64,000 nt of DNA from positions 186,001 through 250,000 of the forward strand of contig WACJ01000006.1 in the NCBI GenBank assembly GCA_008973525.1. Direction: 5' to 3'. Position 1 is the first letter of the stretch; every line of letters begins with the position of its first letter. Of this stretch, positions 33,951 to 46,717 are shown piece after piece. The notes below the pieces were generated by a model. That model was not told the origin of the DNA. It searched no databases and saw only the letters and a list, made by a program, of their open reading frames with translations. The translations under genes and the position numbers were made by a program. The stretch comes from Stenopsyche tienmushanensis (Eukaryota; Arthropoda; Insecta; Trichoptera; Stenopsychidae).

Positions 33951-35932
33951 TTTTAAAGTTCTGATAATAGTAGCGTATTACGATGTTTACACTCTATTCT
34001 TACATATAAATTATTTAGAGTATTTAAAGACTATGATTTCTGCTTAAATAGCGGAATATGAACAGTTGAAAGAAGGCACGTTCATAACCAGACTCAACGC
34101 TATTATCTTATTCAAAGGCGGCTTTATCGATCAACAAACTTGGCAATTTAAATACGTTTTGTATGTACAACTCATGATCTGACAAATCTTTTGCATGTAT
34201 GCTAAGTCGTAAAACTCAATGGAATAATACAACAACAAAAAAATAATACATTGTTGTTCATTGGGATGTATGTTGGCTTGCCAAAAATAATCTTATGCGC
34301 TGTGAGTTGTTGGATTCCCCCTTTGCTTATATTGGGGGAATATTTGAGAGCCTTTTTATGAATTCTATGGATAATAATATGAATAGAATATATATTTTAC
34401 AAAATGTAATTCCTTACTATCCCCTATCACCCCCAGGTATCACCAAATCAATTTAAAGGTTTTTAATAGAGATACGTTTCGATAAATCATAAGAAAGTCG
34501 TACATATTTAACCAAGAGAATACATTTTTCTCATAAATAATACTGCTCGTTTGGGTGAGAATAAATTTTTCAACAGTCCATCAAAACGAACATAATGCTC
34601 AAATTGAAACGATTTCGTGAGATTGTTCCATTCAAATTGGCGCTTTCTCCCGAATTTTCGTGAGACTCAATAATGGCTTCCATATAATTTTTATGTGACC
34701 CTCTTTTATCGACGCTTTAGACTCGGATGGACTAGAACATTAAATTTTTAATACACTTTTTTCGTGCTGGAAAATGAATCCATTTTTCTTATGGCGGAGC
34801 AAAGAAGGACGGCCTTATGTTGTTATTACAGGTGCCAGAAACGTTACGGATAAGCAAACACAACGTTCCAATTCAAGGCTTATGTTCTCTGTCGAAGCGA
34901 ATCGATTCACCATATGTACACTAATCTATACGCCGTAATAGAATCTATTTTATATGCTGAAATCAATGTGTTTCTTGAAATTTTGCTATTAGATTATTTG
35001 GTTTTTAATCGCTTACAGTTAAAACTTTGTCTGTCTGCCTGCGATTGAGACTTAATCCCACACGTTTCGTAAGATCTTAACAAATATTTACTCGAGGAAG
35101 GTATCGATTTCGTGTTTTGGCAATGAATGCGGGGATGAAAACGCCCTAGACGTCTATGATATGAAAATCTTATGAAAATTTCCATCTCGAGATTCTCATT
35201 CGGGAAAATTCTGTATGTGTGTTTTCACGCTTATGAAACAGCGGATAGTGAAGAATATTAACATTCTGAAATTGTCTTCCATCCGAAGATCTCAGATGGG
35301 CCGCTATTTCAAAAAGTTCTTAATGAAATTTTCAAAATACGCACGTGCCTTGTAAATATTATTTTGAATTGAATATTTTCTCCTTATATATGGCAACCGA
35401 CGGAGAATTTCATTAAAAACATTTTTTTTTTAAAAAATATGTTACTAGCACGACCAAATTGTAGTTTGCGAGTCACTTGGGGTTATTTCATACTTTTAAT
35501 CGTGTATAGCTTTTAATGACATTAAGTTTGGACTTATAACTTCTGTATATATTCGATATATCAATAATAGCTTTTTGAGATAATTCTGTAATGGCTTCCC
35601 CAATTTCTTAACGTGGTATTAAGCCGGAGAAACGCCAATATCCCCATTAATTCGCTTTTTCAAATATGATTTTCTTGAAAGATGGAAAAGGTTTTTATCC
35701 GATTTCTTATTGCTATACACATACGATATAATTAAAATAAGGTTATTGAATTTCTACCAAGCTTTCAATGTTGTAGACATTCAATTGTAATCTAAAAAGC
35801 CGCATTTTATCTACAATTAGTTAACGATAATTATTGTTAAACAATCGTCGTCTACGTTCCATACAAGATGGTTAAAGCTTCGGTAGACGTGGCTAAATTG
35901 TAGGGCGACAACTTGTTTGAAATATTATAAGA
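33951..35932. other. non-coding stretch, no gene seen
   Basis: AT-rich, short frames only. A minus-strand 63-codon frame at 34994-35185 is Arg/Ser-rich but unrecognised. Confidence 0.4.
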
Positions 35933-36116
35933 TATACACTTTGATCTGTTTTTATGCGATATATACGTTCTACAGGGATTCGCATATGAAAAAGTCGCAT
36001 AAATAAAGCTTTGTCCTCCATAGAAAAATGATGGTTAGATTCAGTTATTTTTGAAAACCGCATAACTTCAAAATCGCATAAAAAAGATCTGCATAAAAAC
36101 AAATCAAAATGTACAT
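35933..36116. mobile_element. Tigger/pogo-like MITE (family G), short diverged copy
   Basis: Left end TATACACTTTGATCTGTTTT then TATGCGAT; right end read inward ATGTACATTTTGATTTGTTT then TTATGC. The interior has GAAAACCGCATAACTTCAAA and AATCGCATAAAAAAG, the complements of the GTTATGCGG and TTTTTTATGCGATT blocks of family G. At 184 bp it is the shortest member. Its terminal TTTGATYTG differs from the TYAAA of the others, so it may be a sister subfamily. Confidence 0.58.
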
Positions 36117-36911
36117 ATAATATTTATTTATAGGTCTCAAAAATTATTATAAATGTCGGCAACAATATTATCTGATAAACTGTCGTTTTGTTTATTTACA
36201 ATATCAAAACAACTAAATAAGAAAGAATCAACTTTGTAGGAATAATTACACAAATATAGTACTATATGAACTAATCGTTATGGACGATATTGATGGGCTA
36301 CATTTTTATTTTTAAATCTGAATTATTTTAATGACCCGCACATATACTTTCTTTCACATGACCTCTCACTGCTTCAAATACGTTGTAGTAGCAATCGTTA
36401 CTTAACATATATGTTGTTTCATACATTGTTGATTTTGCATACTCTTATCGTAAAATATCAATAAAATTCGATTGTATTTGAACACAGGTCGAGTATAGAA
36501 GTAGATTTTAAATCTCAATTATTAATTGCTACCTTTAACGATACTCTTAGAGTACACCCACAAACGGCGGTTTTTAATTTCACTTTATTGCTCGTTAAAA
36601 TAATGAAATCCGAATAGTACTCGGTGCTTGTTAAAAAATCATGCCCCTGTCAAATCTTTAACACCGGCCGCGTAAAACGACGATAATCACCTAGTGTAAA
36701 ATGAGTAACGTTAAAATTAATGACGCTTCGTTTCGAGATTCCGAGCTATAATTACATGTGGTACCTAAACTGCTAAGATTGCTCTTAATTAAATTCCTGG
36801 AAATTGATTTAACAATCCGGCCCTTGCGAACGGAATCGTGATGCATGTTCCGTCGCCGTTCCAAATGCATACGTTGCAATATTTGGGCATCACGCGACTA
36901 ATATTCGCGGG
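36117..36911. other. non-coding stretch, no gene seen
   Basis: AT-rich at first, then less so from about 36650 onward. The frame at 36691-36879 (minus) is Arg/Ser-rich without motif. The rising GC may belong to the palindrome-containing block that follows. Confidence 0.35.
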
Positions 36912-37033
36912 TTTTTCACATTCGTCACGTGAGGACGTGAAAAAAGACTTTCATGCCCTAATATACATCTCGCGGAATAGTCGGCGACGTTGGTGAAGAT
37001 GAGGACTCTCAAAGTGCTCGGCGACAGTCGCCA
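36912..37033. promoter_or_regulatory. palindromic CACGTG block, possible regulatory element
   Basis: TCACGTGA at 36925-36932 is a perfect 8-bp palindrome, flanked symmetrically by TTTTTCAC (36912-36919) and GTGAAAAA (36937-36944), so the unit folds as an imperfect hairpin. CACGTG is the core E-box bound by bHLH-leucine-zipper factors (USF, MITF/TFEB, Myc/Max). A second perfect inverted repeat, GGCGAC-A-GTCGCC, lies at about 37019-37031. Both sit in a GC-richer 400-bp block within AT-rich DNA. I see no gene start beside it. Regulatory function is inference; it could be part of an unrecognised repeat. Confidence 0.3.
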
Positions 37034-37549
37034 AAATAAATAGCCGCCAGACCGTCATGTCGAGCAAATATTTAGACTCGGAAGAGAAAATTTAATGTCT
37101 CTGAAATAATCTTGTTTTTCATACGATACATAAATGTATAAGCAAATTGAGTTTGTTGAATTCTGATCTGATAAGCCGTCTGCCCTATGGCGATTTATGT
37201 TTGTCATAAACGTGGCACAATTCCAAAGACTCTCATATAAATTATATTAATCGATACGGCTTTACCGTATTATTTTCTTCGTGTATTGAATTAGCCTTAA
37301 TTTTTGAATATCTTAGCATAAATCATGATGGGATTAACTGTGGCGAATGAAGGCCATATACGACCCACACCATGTTTTGACATTGGTAATGATATATAAT
37401 GATAATTATTAAAATTAGATCAAATCACATCCGATATTTCTGTATACAGCCTCGATTATTCGATACTCTGAAATATGTAACCATAACCGAAATATAAATT
37501 ATAGTAATAAAATTGGATTCTCTATCATTTTTAGACTATCTAAAACAAA
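37034..37549. other. non-coding interval, no gene seen
   Basis: AT-rich; nothing recognisable. Confidence 0.35.
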
Positions 37550-38420
37550 TATACACTTGAACCTTTTTTTGTGCGATAGATGGATTCCACGAAAAATCGC
37601 ACAAAAAAGTTACGACTTCATATAAAAAGTGAAGGTGCGTTCCATGGATTTTAAAAACCGCATAACTTTGAAATAGCTATATAAAATATATCCAAAATCG
37701 CACAAAAAAGTTAATAAAAAAAAAAACAGGAAAACAATAAATCAATTAAAAAATAACATTTTTGGTAAAATTTTATGGACGCCATATGACTCAAAATCGC
37801 TCTCTTCTTAGGGAGAAACAGTTTACCCAGTATCAATGTCATCATTGTTCTGTATAAAAATGTCACTATAGTCCCTAACTAAAAATCTAAATAAAAATCA
37901 AATCACAAAATGGCGACTGTTTAGACAAAAATTCAGTGACGTAATTTTTTGGCCTTATGTCAGTTTTAATTTTTTTTTTAAATAGTTAAGTAACAAATAA
38001 ATTTTGACATAAATCTGGTAAGATTGATGGAGGGTTTTATAGAAAATATTCATACTAAGTTAAATTAGTTAAAACTTGAAATATGATGACCGTGTTTAAA
38101 AAAATTCGAGAAAAACGCATTAAAAGATTTAAGTCCGTAAGTAGATGAAATTTTGGAAATTCCTTTGGAAAATGTATTTTTAAAAGTTGAAACATTGGAA
38201 AATTGCAAAAAAAACGAAATCAATTTTTCAAAAATCTAAACCAGAATAAAGAGCGTGGTTTACGCAGTACAAATTGTATTTTTTTTTTCTAAATTTCGGT
38301 TAGTGTTGATGATTTATTTCCTATTTTATCCAAAATATCTTGATTAAAAGAAAAGAAAAAAAAATGCTTTAAAAAAACCGCATAACTTCGAAATCGCACA
38401 AAAAGAGGTTTGAGTGTACA
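37550..38420. mobile_element. Tigger/pogo-like element (family G), longest copy, inverted
   Basis: Left end TATACACTTGAACCTTTTTT then TGTGCGAT; right end read inward TGTACACTCAAACCTCTTTT then TGTGCGATTTCGAAGTTATG. Relative to 25485-25937 it is inverted. It shares the block with two TTATGCGG/CCGCATAA motifs and the TTAA junction (37746-37749), unoccupied here. About 600 bp between 37760 and 38360 are additional, and may be the part lost from the shorter copies. The extra segment has many stops in all frames; no transposase motif is readable. Confidence 0.65.
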
Positions 38421-38989
38421 TGGACGGACAAAGTTTTTGTGGGTGTCAAGGGAGTCTTTTGCTAGTTTCACACTTAAGTCCTATTTCCTAAAAGTCAGGA
38501 TTGTCGAAATAGATTTTTTTTAATATCTTCAAAAAAAAATCACCATTAAATCACATAATATTTAGTTTTTCCAAGATGAAAATTTTATCGAATCTCGTAT
38601 TACACTATTGTATATACATTTCAAAAAATTATAATAATTTAATAACATCAATTATCTATCATCACTAGCATTTGAAGATCGTTTAAAAGTTTTCATCTTT
38701 GTCTGGCTCATTTTTGTTATTCCCTTTTGAATTTTAAACGTCTTATGACTACCACTGATAGACAATCCTACCCATAGTTTTGTTCTTATTCATATATATA
38801 GCAATAGTTTTCGGTTTTTTCAGAAGTTTCCTATGTAGAGGGATGCTCAAATTTTATCAGTAGATTTCTAAAATTTCTCAGGTGTTTCTAATTTGTCTTA
38901 TTACAACTAGACCGCCGATGTTTAAATATTATACAAGAACTAGATTTTAATTCACTTCAAATCTTCGGTTAAATATTCTACTCCTCCAT
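38421..38989. other. non-coding interval, no gene seen
   Basis: AT-rich. Part of it may be the decayed 3' continuation of the LINE fragment that follows (minus strand), but no frame can be read. Confidence 0.3.
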
Positions 38990-39167
38990 GATCCTCTCGG
39001 ACTGGTGTAAGCGCACTTATTGAAATAGTTAGCCACTGTAGTTTATTTAACTTGGTCGCCATGAATGACAAGTTTGTCCCTTTTGCGTTAAAGTGTTGCT
39101 TGGAATGCCTCGATAAGGGTTCTGTTTTGGGATGATAGCAGATAGAAATGGTCAGCGTAACGGAAAA
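38990..39167 (-). pseudogene. LINE reverse transcriptase fragment, YADD changed to YADH
   Basis: The minus strand from 39164 reads FRYADHFYLLSSQNRTLIEA then FQATL. After a frameshift it continues NAKGTNLSFMATKLN. The RT catalytic box YADD is followed in common insect LINEs by a hydrophobic stretch, a short variable piece, L-x-E-A-F-x-A-L, and then G-L-x-(I/V)-N-x-x-KTK. The layout here fits, with the second catalytic Asp changed to His (GAC to CAT-type change) and the GLxINxxKTK block badly eroded. Beyond about 38990 it is unreadable. An RT origin is likely; the clade is uncertain. Confidence 0.48.
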
Positions 39168-40099
39168 TATATTACTTTTTTTGTATCATATTGTATACAA
39201 TTATAAGACTTAAAAATATATGTAGCGATCATTTAGTTGAATAGATGAACAATCAATGAGATAAATTGTATGTTTTGTATGCAAAATTTTTCAGAAAATA
39301 TTAACAATGTAGGCGGGAAAATTCTATGTATTGAATAATTTAAAATTAAGTTCAAATATTTTTATAATTTTCATTTTAAACGTATAAAACTATTTCACTT
39401 TGATCTGCAGCATTTATTTAGGGCTAATAATAGGGAATATTATAGTTTCGTTTTCAAATCTTGCACATCAAAGTGGTTTAATGAAAGATCTTTTGTGGAT
39501 TTTTTGATTTAAAAAAAATTCTTTAACACAATTACTTATCCCTTTCCACTCAACTTTGATTATGTCAAAATTTTAGACTCGTGCATACAAGTATACTATG
39601 TATTACGTTCAATTCATTGTTATTTCATTTCAAATTTCGGGTATAAAACCTGAAAAACGCGCGAAATTAACCAATAAAAAATGTGGGTGGAAAGGCTCTT
39701 GTATGTCTTTAGTTTAACATTTATTTTTACATGTATTAAATATTCTTTGTATGTGACTTTGTTTATTTTTTTTAATAAATAAATTGTATTTATTTGTTAC
39801 AGGTGAGTCAATATTTTCTTGACTTTGATCGTCCTCGTAAAATATGTAAGTAATAATTTATACATCACATCCTCGTCTTCTTGTCAGGTTGAGGCTTCAC
39901 TTGGGAATATCTTCACCCCATTTCTTTCGTTTAGCTAAACTATTTTGATCGAACTTCCCCTTGCGGCTGATATATGACAGGATCCATCCAACCTGTTTGT
40001 CAATTTAATCTGTAACTTTTCTTCTTCGAGAATATCTTATAAAATATAAATTAGTTTTTTTTATCTGACTCTGTATTATTTTTAGAATACAGATCCTGT
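39168..40099. other. non-coding stretch, no gene seen
   Basis: AT-rich. CAGGTGAGT at 39801-39809 is an ideal splice-donor string, but there is no open frame before it. Confidence 0.35.
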
Positions 40100-40440
40100 A
40101 ATTATTTCAGACTACTCGTCGGCTGTCAGAATTGCAGACAGGGTGTACTCTGTGTTTCGTTTTGAACGAAGAAAGACGTATTTGGCTAAGGCAACTCGAG
40201 GGGTTCTAAGCACGTAGAGAGGTGTACCAACCCCCCTTATTCCTGCCCTTAACGACACCCAACTACGTGATGGGCACTTTTCCTCGTCTCCCGACGAATT
40301 TTTCTCTCGGCATTCCTTCAGTTTAGTTCAACATCGATCGTGCGCCGTTCAGCAGCTCACAAAACTCTTCGCAAGCTATCGGTATTCAGAACGAAATTCC
40401 TAAAACCAACCAGACGGACTACGTTTCCTAAATATAACCC
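40100..40440 (+). promoter_or_regulatory. GC-richer block with Inr/DPE-like core
   Basis: A 340-bp block with balanced base composition in AT-rich surroundings. TCAGTT at 40318-40323 matches the arthropod initiator TCAKTY. With its A (40320) as +1, +28 to +32 (40347-40351) is GTTCA, four of five to the DPE consensus RGWYV. No TATA lies 30 bp upstream, as in DPE-type promoters. It starts near TGTCAGAATTGCAGACAGGG (40117), which has an inverted CTGTC/GACAG pair, and could be an LTR start. So it may be the promoter/5' UTR of a gene, or a solo LTR or LINE promoter. No coding exon follows. Confidence 0.3.
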
Positions 40441-41308
40441 TGGATATTTTGAGAACTCAAATTACACATTGGACGTATTATTTACAAATCGCTCAAATTA
40501 TAAGTGTGCTTAAACGTGCCAAATCGTTAAACCGCAATCTGCTGTCGTTTCAAACGATGTGCCTTTTAATGATTATAGTTATTAACAAACGATCACGTTT
40601 GGTTTTCTATGGCGGTCTTTAATCATCCATGATCTGAAATCATGTTTTTTATATACTTATGAGTGTAAATTTAACACTTTATAAATTTCATAAGCAATGA
40701 ATCATACCGCTGGAATGCTTAAGACATTGTATCAAACAATAGTTAATACAATGTTACCTTGTGTTTAACTTGATTAATTGTAATGTATTTGGGTAATTTA
40801 ATTTATCTGAAAAAGCTCTGATGTATTATTACTTCAGGTTCATGTATCATCATGTCTAACATTCCTTCTGAAGAGTTTCTGTAAACAAAACACTTGATCG
40901 ACACTTGATGGAACACTTGGCAACCATCCCATGATCGCATAAGTATTCTTCTTTTTATCTCGATATCGATCGTTTTAGACTAGACTTAAGCAAATATTTT
41001 TTTGGAAAAGGCCTTAGTTTTCTAATATTGTCTAAAAAGCTAAATTTTGATTTTGAAGACCCTAAAATAGATTATAGGAATCAAAATTAATTGGAGAGTT
41101 ACGTTCGAGTTAGCTGATGAATTTATAGTCTTTTTCTTGAAGTTTATGTCAGAAATAGTCAAAATAATTTTGGTCAGCATTAGAGGGAATGAAAATTGAT
41201 AACAAGGAGCAGTGATATTAAAATCTTCAGTAGTAACAATTTGAAGCTGGTAATATTTATCTTTTGCATTAATTCAGATTGAAGAACGATGATACATTTC
41301 AATCGTTG
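40441..41308. other. non-coding stretch, no gene seen
   Basis: AT-rich; short frames only. I see no further promoter motif or coding exon downstream of the Inr-like site. Confidence 0.35.
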
Positions 41309-41690
41309 TTAACCCCTCAAAGAGGTAAGACACAGTGTTGTGTCAGAATTCCAGTGACTTATAAAGTGTATTCCTACAAATTGAGCTTGGAGACAGACAG
41401 AGACGGAGAGAGTATTTGAGAGTACATCGTACGATTGTATAGATCGTTAACCCGAATTTATTGACTAATAATGATATGCGAATGATATAATGAATCAATT
41501 TCAAGTGTATTGTTTATGTTTACGCAAAGAAATGTCCGAATACTGTATGCTATCGACAGTGTATATTTATTTACGTACAAGCTTCATACACGCTGCGAAG
41601 GTCCTGACAGATAAATGGATTTGTACGGATGATAAGTGAAAGACATTCAAATATAGCATCTATGTTTATGATGATTTAAAATTAGCTTAA
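41309..41690 (+). mobile_element. TTAA MITE (family T)
   Basis: Starts TTAACCCCTCAAAGAGGTAA, then CAGTGTTGTGTCAGAATTCC, GAGCTTGGAGACAGACAGAG, GTACATCGTACGATTGTATA and the GCTATCGACAGTGTATATTT block. It ends at ATTTAAAATTAGC followed by TTAA, lacking the terminal CACTACTCAAAGGG of the best copy. A palindromic ACACAGTGTTGTGT sits near the start. 382 bp, non-coding. Confidence 0.72.
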
Positions 41691-43794
41691 TAAACCGCAG
41701 GCCATCGAGATTGAAGTGTCAGATTTCATTGATCATTTACATTTACAATAATAATTTTCCAGAGTTTATTTGCTTAGAGTCCAGATTGTAACAAATTTCA
41801 AGTAGTTGAAGCAAATATTTAGATCCTGCTACGTACAATAAATTACATTTTCAATGCAATATTTTTGATGATCAATTTTGTCCATAATTTCAATAGTCAA
41901 ATTTAGATGACATTAAAAATGTTTTTGGCCATCGCTGATTGGTGTTTTTATTGATTTTATTCTTTTTAGGCCGTAAATGCTATTAAAGCATTTTGCAAAT
42001 TGCCTCAAAAGCGTACAAGGATGTATGAAATTGAATACCACTGGTAATGTCTTAAAATAAATTCAAATTTTATGGCATATAATCAAATCTTGTCCCAATG
42101 TTATTGCTCTTTATTATTAGAATCGTAAGTTTACAACCCAAACAGCCTACTGCATAACAAACTAATAAAACTAAATTGTATCTGGGAAGTTGTTTTAATT
42201 AATATAATACATGCATATAACAAACACCATAAAACAATTATGGTTTTGTTTTTAAATGTGTTTGAAAATATATATTTTAAGTCTTATAATAGGCATTTGT
42301 AGTCATAGAATATTAAATTTCTATGCACATAATACTTATATAACTGCGTTCCCAACGATATGAATATTCAAATGAGGTTGTATTATAATTCCTGAAACCC
42401 TTAATTTCGATCGCGTAGTATAATCTCGCGTTCCTAGTTGATACATAGAATTTCACATTTGCATCATATATGAAATTCTATGCATTTTACTGCAATATCT
42501 TTGCATCCAACAGCTTCATCTATAATTGAGCTATCAAACGGTACTTAATTCCATATATGGCTAAACTGTTTATTGCGGCGCAACAACAACTTCCCATGGT
42601 TAAGATTATGGATGGTGATTCGATGCTTCTCTTTTTCTATTGATCCTCAATAATTGGATTATCAACGATGGCATCTTGTATGAATGATTGATATGGCAAT
42701 TTCCCGTTACCTCATTTTGGTTAACGTTATTTCTTCGGCAAAAAAGGTTTAATTTCCAGCGAAATAGCCAACCTGTTGTTTACTTTGCGAATTGAACACG
42801 GTCCGAAGTATAACAGTATGACCAGTAGTGTTTGTTCAGAGAACCGTGTCCGTTGGTACACAGAAGACCATTTCCTGCTGTGCCAGGAAATGTGGATGTA
42901 AATATAGTACGTGACGATTCTGTAAATAATGGACATGACAAAAAATGTAAATCAATAATGAGAATGTCGAAATTGTAACGATGTTCGTTTCTTTAACGGT
43001 ATCGCCATCGTTGGATCCCTTTCTACTGATTTCGGCAAGAATTTATTTGAGGAAATGCGACATTCTGCATAAACATAATTAAAAGATCTTTCTCTTTTAT
43101 TATCTGTTCTACCTGTATCGATACATTTTCTGAAATTGTCTGTTTTTCTTCTTTTCTCGCATGACTAATGAATACTGCACACTGCACCCTATGTGGCCAT
43201 CTAGATTGCCTATAAATTAGATCTCTTGATTAAATGCAATTGTTTTTCTTTGGCCTTCATATATTTTTGGCGATTCTATCCTCTTTGTATATAATAATAT
43301 GATCAACTTATATCATAATGTCGGTTATAATACTATTAAATCATCAAAATTAGAAGAGAAGAGTGTCTTATTCAAGAATTTATTTGAATATTCAAAAATC
43401 TTCCTGAAAATAAATAATAAAGTGATCATAAGTCGAGATTATATTTGGGTGATCAGAATAGTTTATTTATAAGATCGATGTTCTCAATTCAAATTATCCT
43501 GATTTTCTGTATCTGTAAAAGCGTTTAACGATGTCTCACAGGGTCACCAATTAGTATATAATTAGATTTGCAACAATAATTAAAATATTATATAAAAGCA
43601 ATGATAATTTTGTTATTAACGTATAAATCTTTTCATACCTAAAATTCATATTAAAATAATATTTACAGATACGAAATCAACCTAGTTTTTGAAGGTTCCT
43701 ACTCCTTTTTGGGCATTTTCATTATGTGACATCTTTCATTCTACACTACTGTCTCAGCTGCTGGAAAACTAAAGAATAGAAAAAGAGTCAACCT
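41691..43794. other. non-coding stretch, no gene seen
   Basis: AT-rich. The 69-codon minus frame at 42727-42936 has no motif. Nothing else stands out. Confidence 0.4.
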
Positions 43795-44215
43795 AAAAAA
43801 GGAAACCACTCAGTCTCGAATTCGTGGGAGTAAGTTGCTCGTGGACAGAGATACGCCTTAGTTCGTGTAGGAGCAAAATCGATATACATTTATGCTTTTA
43901 TTATGATATTTAAAAAGTTCCTTTCTGATGAAACACGAACCAAAACTCGCAAAATTCCCGATTTCCCGACAAATTATTTATTTCCGTCGCTGCTGATGAA
44001 TATTTATATATTACATTAGTATCATGTGATTCGTAATTATATTACGGAGGAATACAAAAATTCTGAACGCCGTATCTATTATATTTCATATCGATATTCT
44101 CATTATTAGAATCGAGGTGTAGTAAATACATCACCGGTAGGGAAAGGTTAATATGACATTTTGAAATCACGGGATTTACGAGCACCTTAAACTGTCCGGG
44201 ATCCCGGATACTTTA
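43795..44215 (+). repeat. interspersed repeat (family R), copy 1
   Basis: Two parts. 43800-43885 (CCACTCAGTCTCGAATTCGT...AGTTCGTGTAGGAGC) is found inverted at 58578-58672. 43941-44215 starts CAAAACTCGCAAAATTCCCG and contains GTGATTCGTAATTATATTAC and GAGGTGTAGTAAATACATCA. It ends with a perfect 14-bp palindrome TCCGGGATCCCGGA at 44196-44209, and is repeated directly at 62980-63470. Adjacency of the two parts suggests one longer element, possibly an LTR-class one. No coding motif. Confidence 0.62.
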
Positions 44216-46717
44216 AATGGTGTCAGATGTTTCATTAGGGTTTAGATTAGATTATTGAAATAGGCTTGAAATGCACTTTTATAATATGATAGTTTTTATT
44301 CCAGTCCAAAACTAACCTTTCTTGAAACATCAATGCTTGAAAAATATGAAAAATATTATATAACATACTAATATAGAACATTTTGTAACATGAAAAAACG
44401 TGTTAACGACTTTACGAAGTTTGAAGCAAATTTGTATTATATTCCGCCTGCTTTTGGCGTTATCTAGTGGATATCTAGATCATAAAAGCTAAACTTTAGA
44501 AGCAAACTAATTTCAACTCAATCCTTCTTGTCCACAAAATTAATTTTCAAGGACTGCAAAAGGGACAAGTTCCATGAAACTTCTTCTTTTCGCATCTCAT
44601 ATCTGACGTCAGTCGTCGATGAATAACTCTTTGAATTGCTTTAAGGCTACGGCTATTCAAAATTCGTATATAATAATTTAATATTAATCCCGATTCCTGT
44701 AAAACTTCATATTTGTAGATTTATGATTTATGATTTTTTTGGTTTTTATTGAATTCATATGTAAAAAGTATATTTGTGCTACTTTTTGAAGGCATAAAAT
44801 ATATTTATTTTATCGTACTTTCGAAATACTATACGCCGTATGAACTTCCCAATAAAAAAGACATCCCGCTGCTTTCACATACTCCAGGGATCTCTTTACA
44901 GCCTCGCTCTCCAAATTCCACCCAAGATTTTGTGTGCCAATAGGCTAAGAAAGCATTCCAAATATATTTTGTTGTCATGTGAAATATTTTAAACGTATTT
45001 TCTCCATGCGGCTGTAGGCATTGGAAATATTTATTGTTTGCGGATGTGATATTGTAAAATTGGTAACTGTATCCGCTCTAGCGTACAATTTCATCTGATT
45101 AAGCATACATTTGACAATTCGTATTGTAATAAAGCTGAATTATTTATCATGATTCCATTTAATATTGGGCATCTACATTGAAAATGACGGAATGAACAGT
45201 CTTCTTTACTAGTTATCCTTCAATCTCAGTCTAATGATTATATACAATTATTTTTTGCATGCTGATTTCATGGCTCATCTAGATGTAAATATCGAAATCT
45301 TCTGGATTTGCATCGATTATCATCGCAAAACCGTAGGATAGAAACATTTTCGTGCGCTCAACATTGAAGACAGGATCCCTAAATTGTATTTGTAAGCGCT
45401 CACTCAACAAGTCACCTGGATGAACTTATCTAAGAGCGTACAATGGTTTACACGAATATTCTACCCTTGCAAATATTGTCTAACATCCTTTATAAAATCG
45501 CACACATTTGACATTCAATGATCGTTACATTTTTATGAACAGCATTGGTATTATCACTTTGTATAATAGCTGCATTTTATGACGTCCGCTGATAAACTCG
45601 ACTTTAGTTCCTCCATAAAAATGTTTATGTCCTGTGCATTAAAAACATCTAATCGAGACCTTCGCGTTTGATCTAATGAGAAATTAATATCATTATCTAT
45701 TGTATAATAGTTGTACCACATACACGAGGGCCATTATGGGTACAGAGAACGACGATGCTAATTTTCCTATTACCCAGAAATTGCTGGAGCATCAGACCAA
45801 CTAAGCGGTTAATAGACAATTGAAGATAAAGTGAATGATAAATTGTCCAAGAGCATTGTAGACCGGGATAAAAAGCATAGAAGAAAACTTTTCCCACACA
45901 TATTCGCAGCCGCATCAAAAGAATTACTGCTTATTATATTTTTTGTCTGTAAAAGAACGAGATTTTCATGCGACAAAAGATTTTAATTATATATTTTTTT
46001 CAAACAATGCTTTGTCAATGTCTTAAGCAGTAAAAAATCTATCCCAAATCAGCAGTGAATGACCCTCTAATAACGTAACATGCATGTTTGTCTTGATGAA
46101 ATATTTCGTTGCGTTTCCTCAATATTATTTTTCTCATTGATATACAGCATTTGTTTGCATATCTCATTTGTGGTAAGGCACGCACATAAATAAGGCCAAA
46201 CCCCACTAATCGACGTTAATTGATTGCAATAAGCGTTGTCAATTATAAAATCAATGTAATTTGTTTAAATTTTGGTTTTATAGCATAGGGTAAATAGCAC
46301 CCAAACCCAGATACAATTTGCAAGATAAACGACCCCTTTTTCACATTGTGCGCGTGCGTTAGTCAAAGTCGGCCGATAACCTTCTCCGCGGGAAAACGAA
46401 CTCTTCCCGCTAGCTCCTCAGTTGTCTTGCAATTGCAATTTCTCTCTAGATCATAAATTTTGATCTTTAACTTAACAACTCATGGTCAAATGTTTTGACT
46501 TTGCATTACCACTTGACCATCATCTTCCTCCACCTTGAATCTTTCGCGATCCGACAGCAAATAGACAAGCGTAGGGTCATCTTAGAGCGTACACATGGAA
46601 AAGGGTACTACTCGTGGGATTTATCTGACCCTAATATTACAACATCAAAGAAGTATTTTACATGTTATCCAACAATATTATTAAAATGAAAGTATTGACT
46701 TTGGAATTGAATTTTTA
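44216..46717. other. non-coding stretch with a weak repeat match
   Basis: No gene. 45398-45450 (CGCTCACTCAACAAGTCACC, then GGATGAACTTATCTAAGAGCG) resembles the family-H repeat at 48690-48760 (CACTCACCCAGCGGGTGAACC). A 64-codon frame at 46495-46689 has no family resemblance. Confidence 0.35.

Noticed and set aside
39801..39809. Ideal splice donor CAGGTGAGT
   Set aside because: There is no open reading frame or exon-like sequence upstream. Single donor strings are expected by chance in 64 kb.
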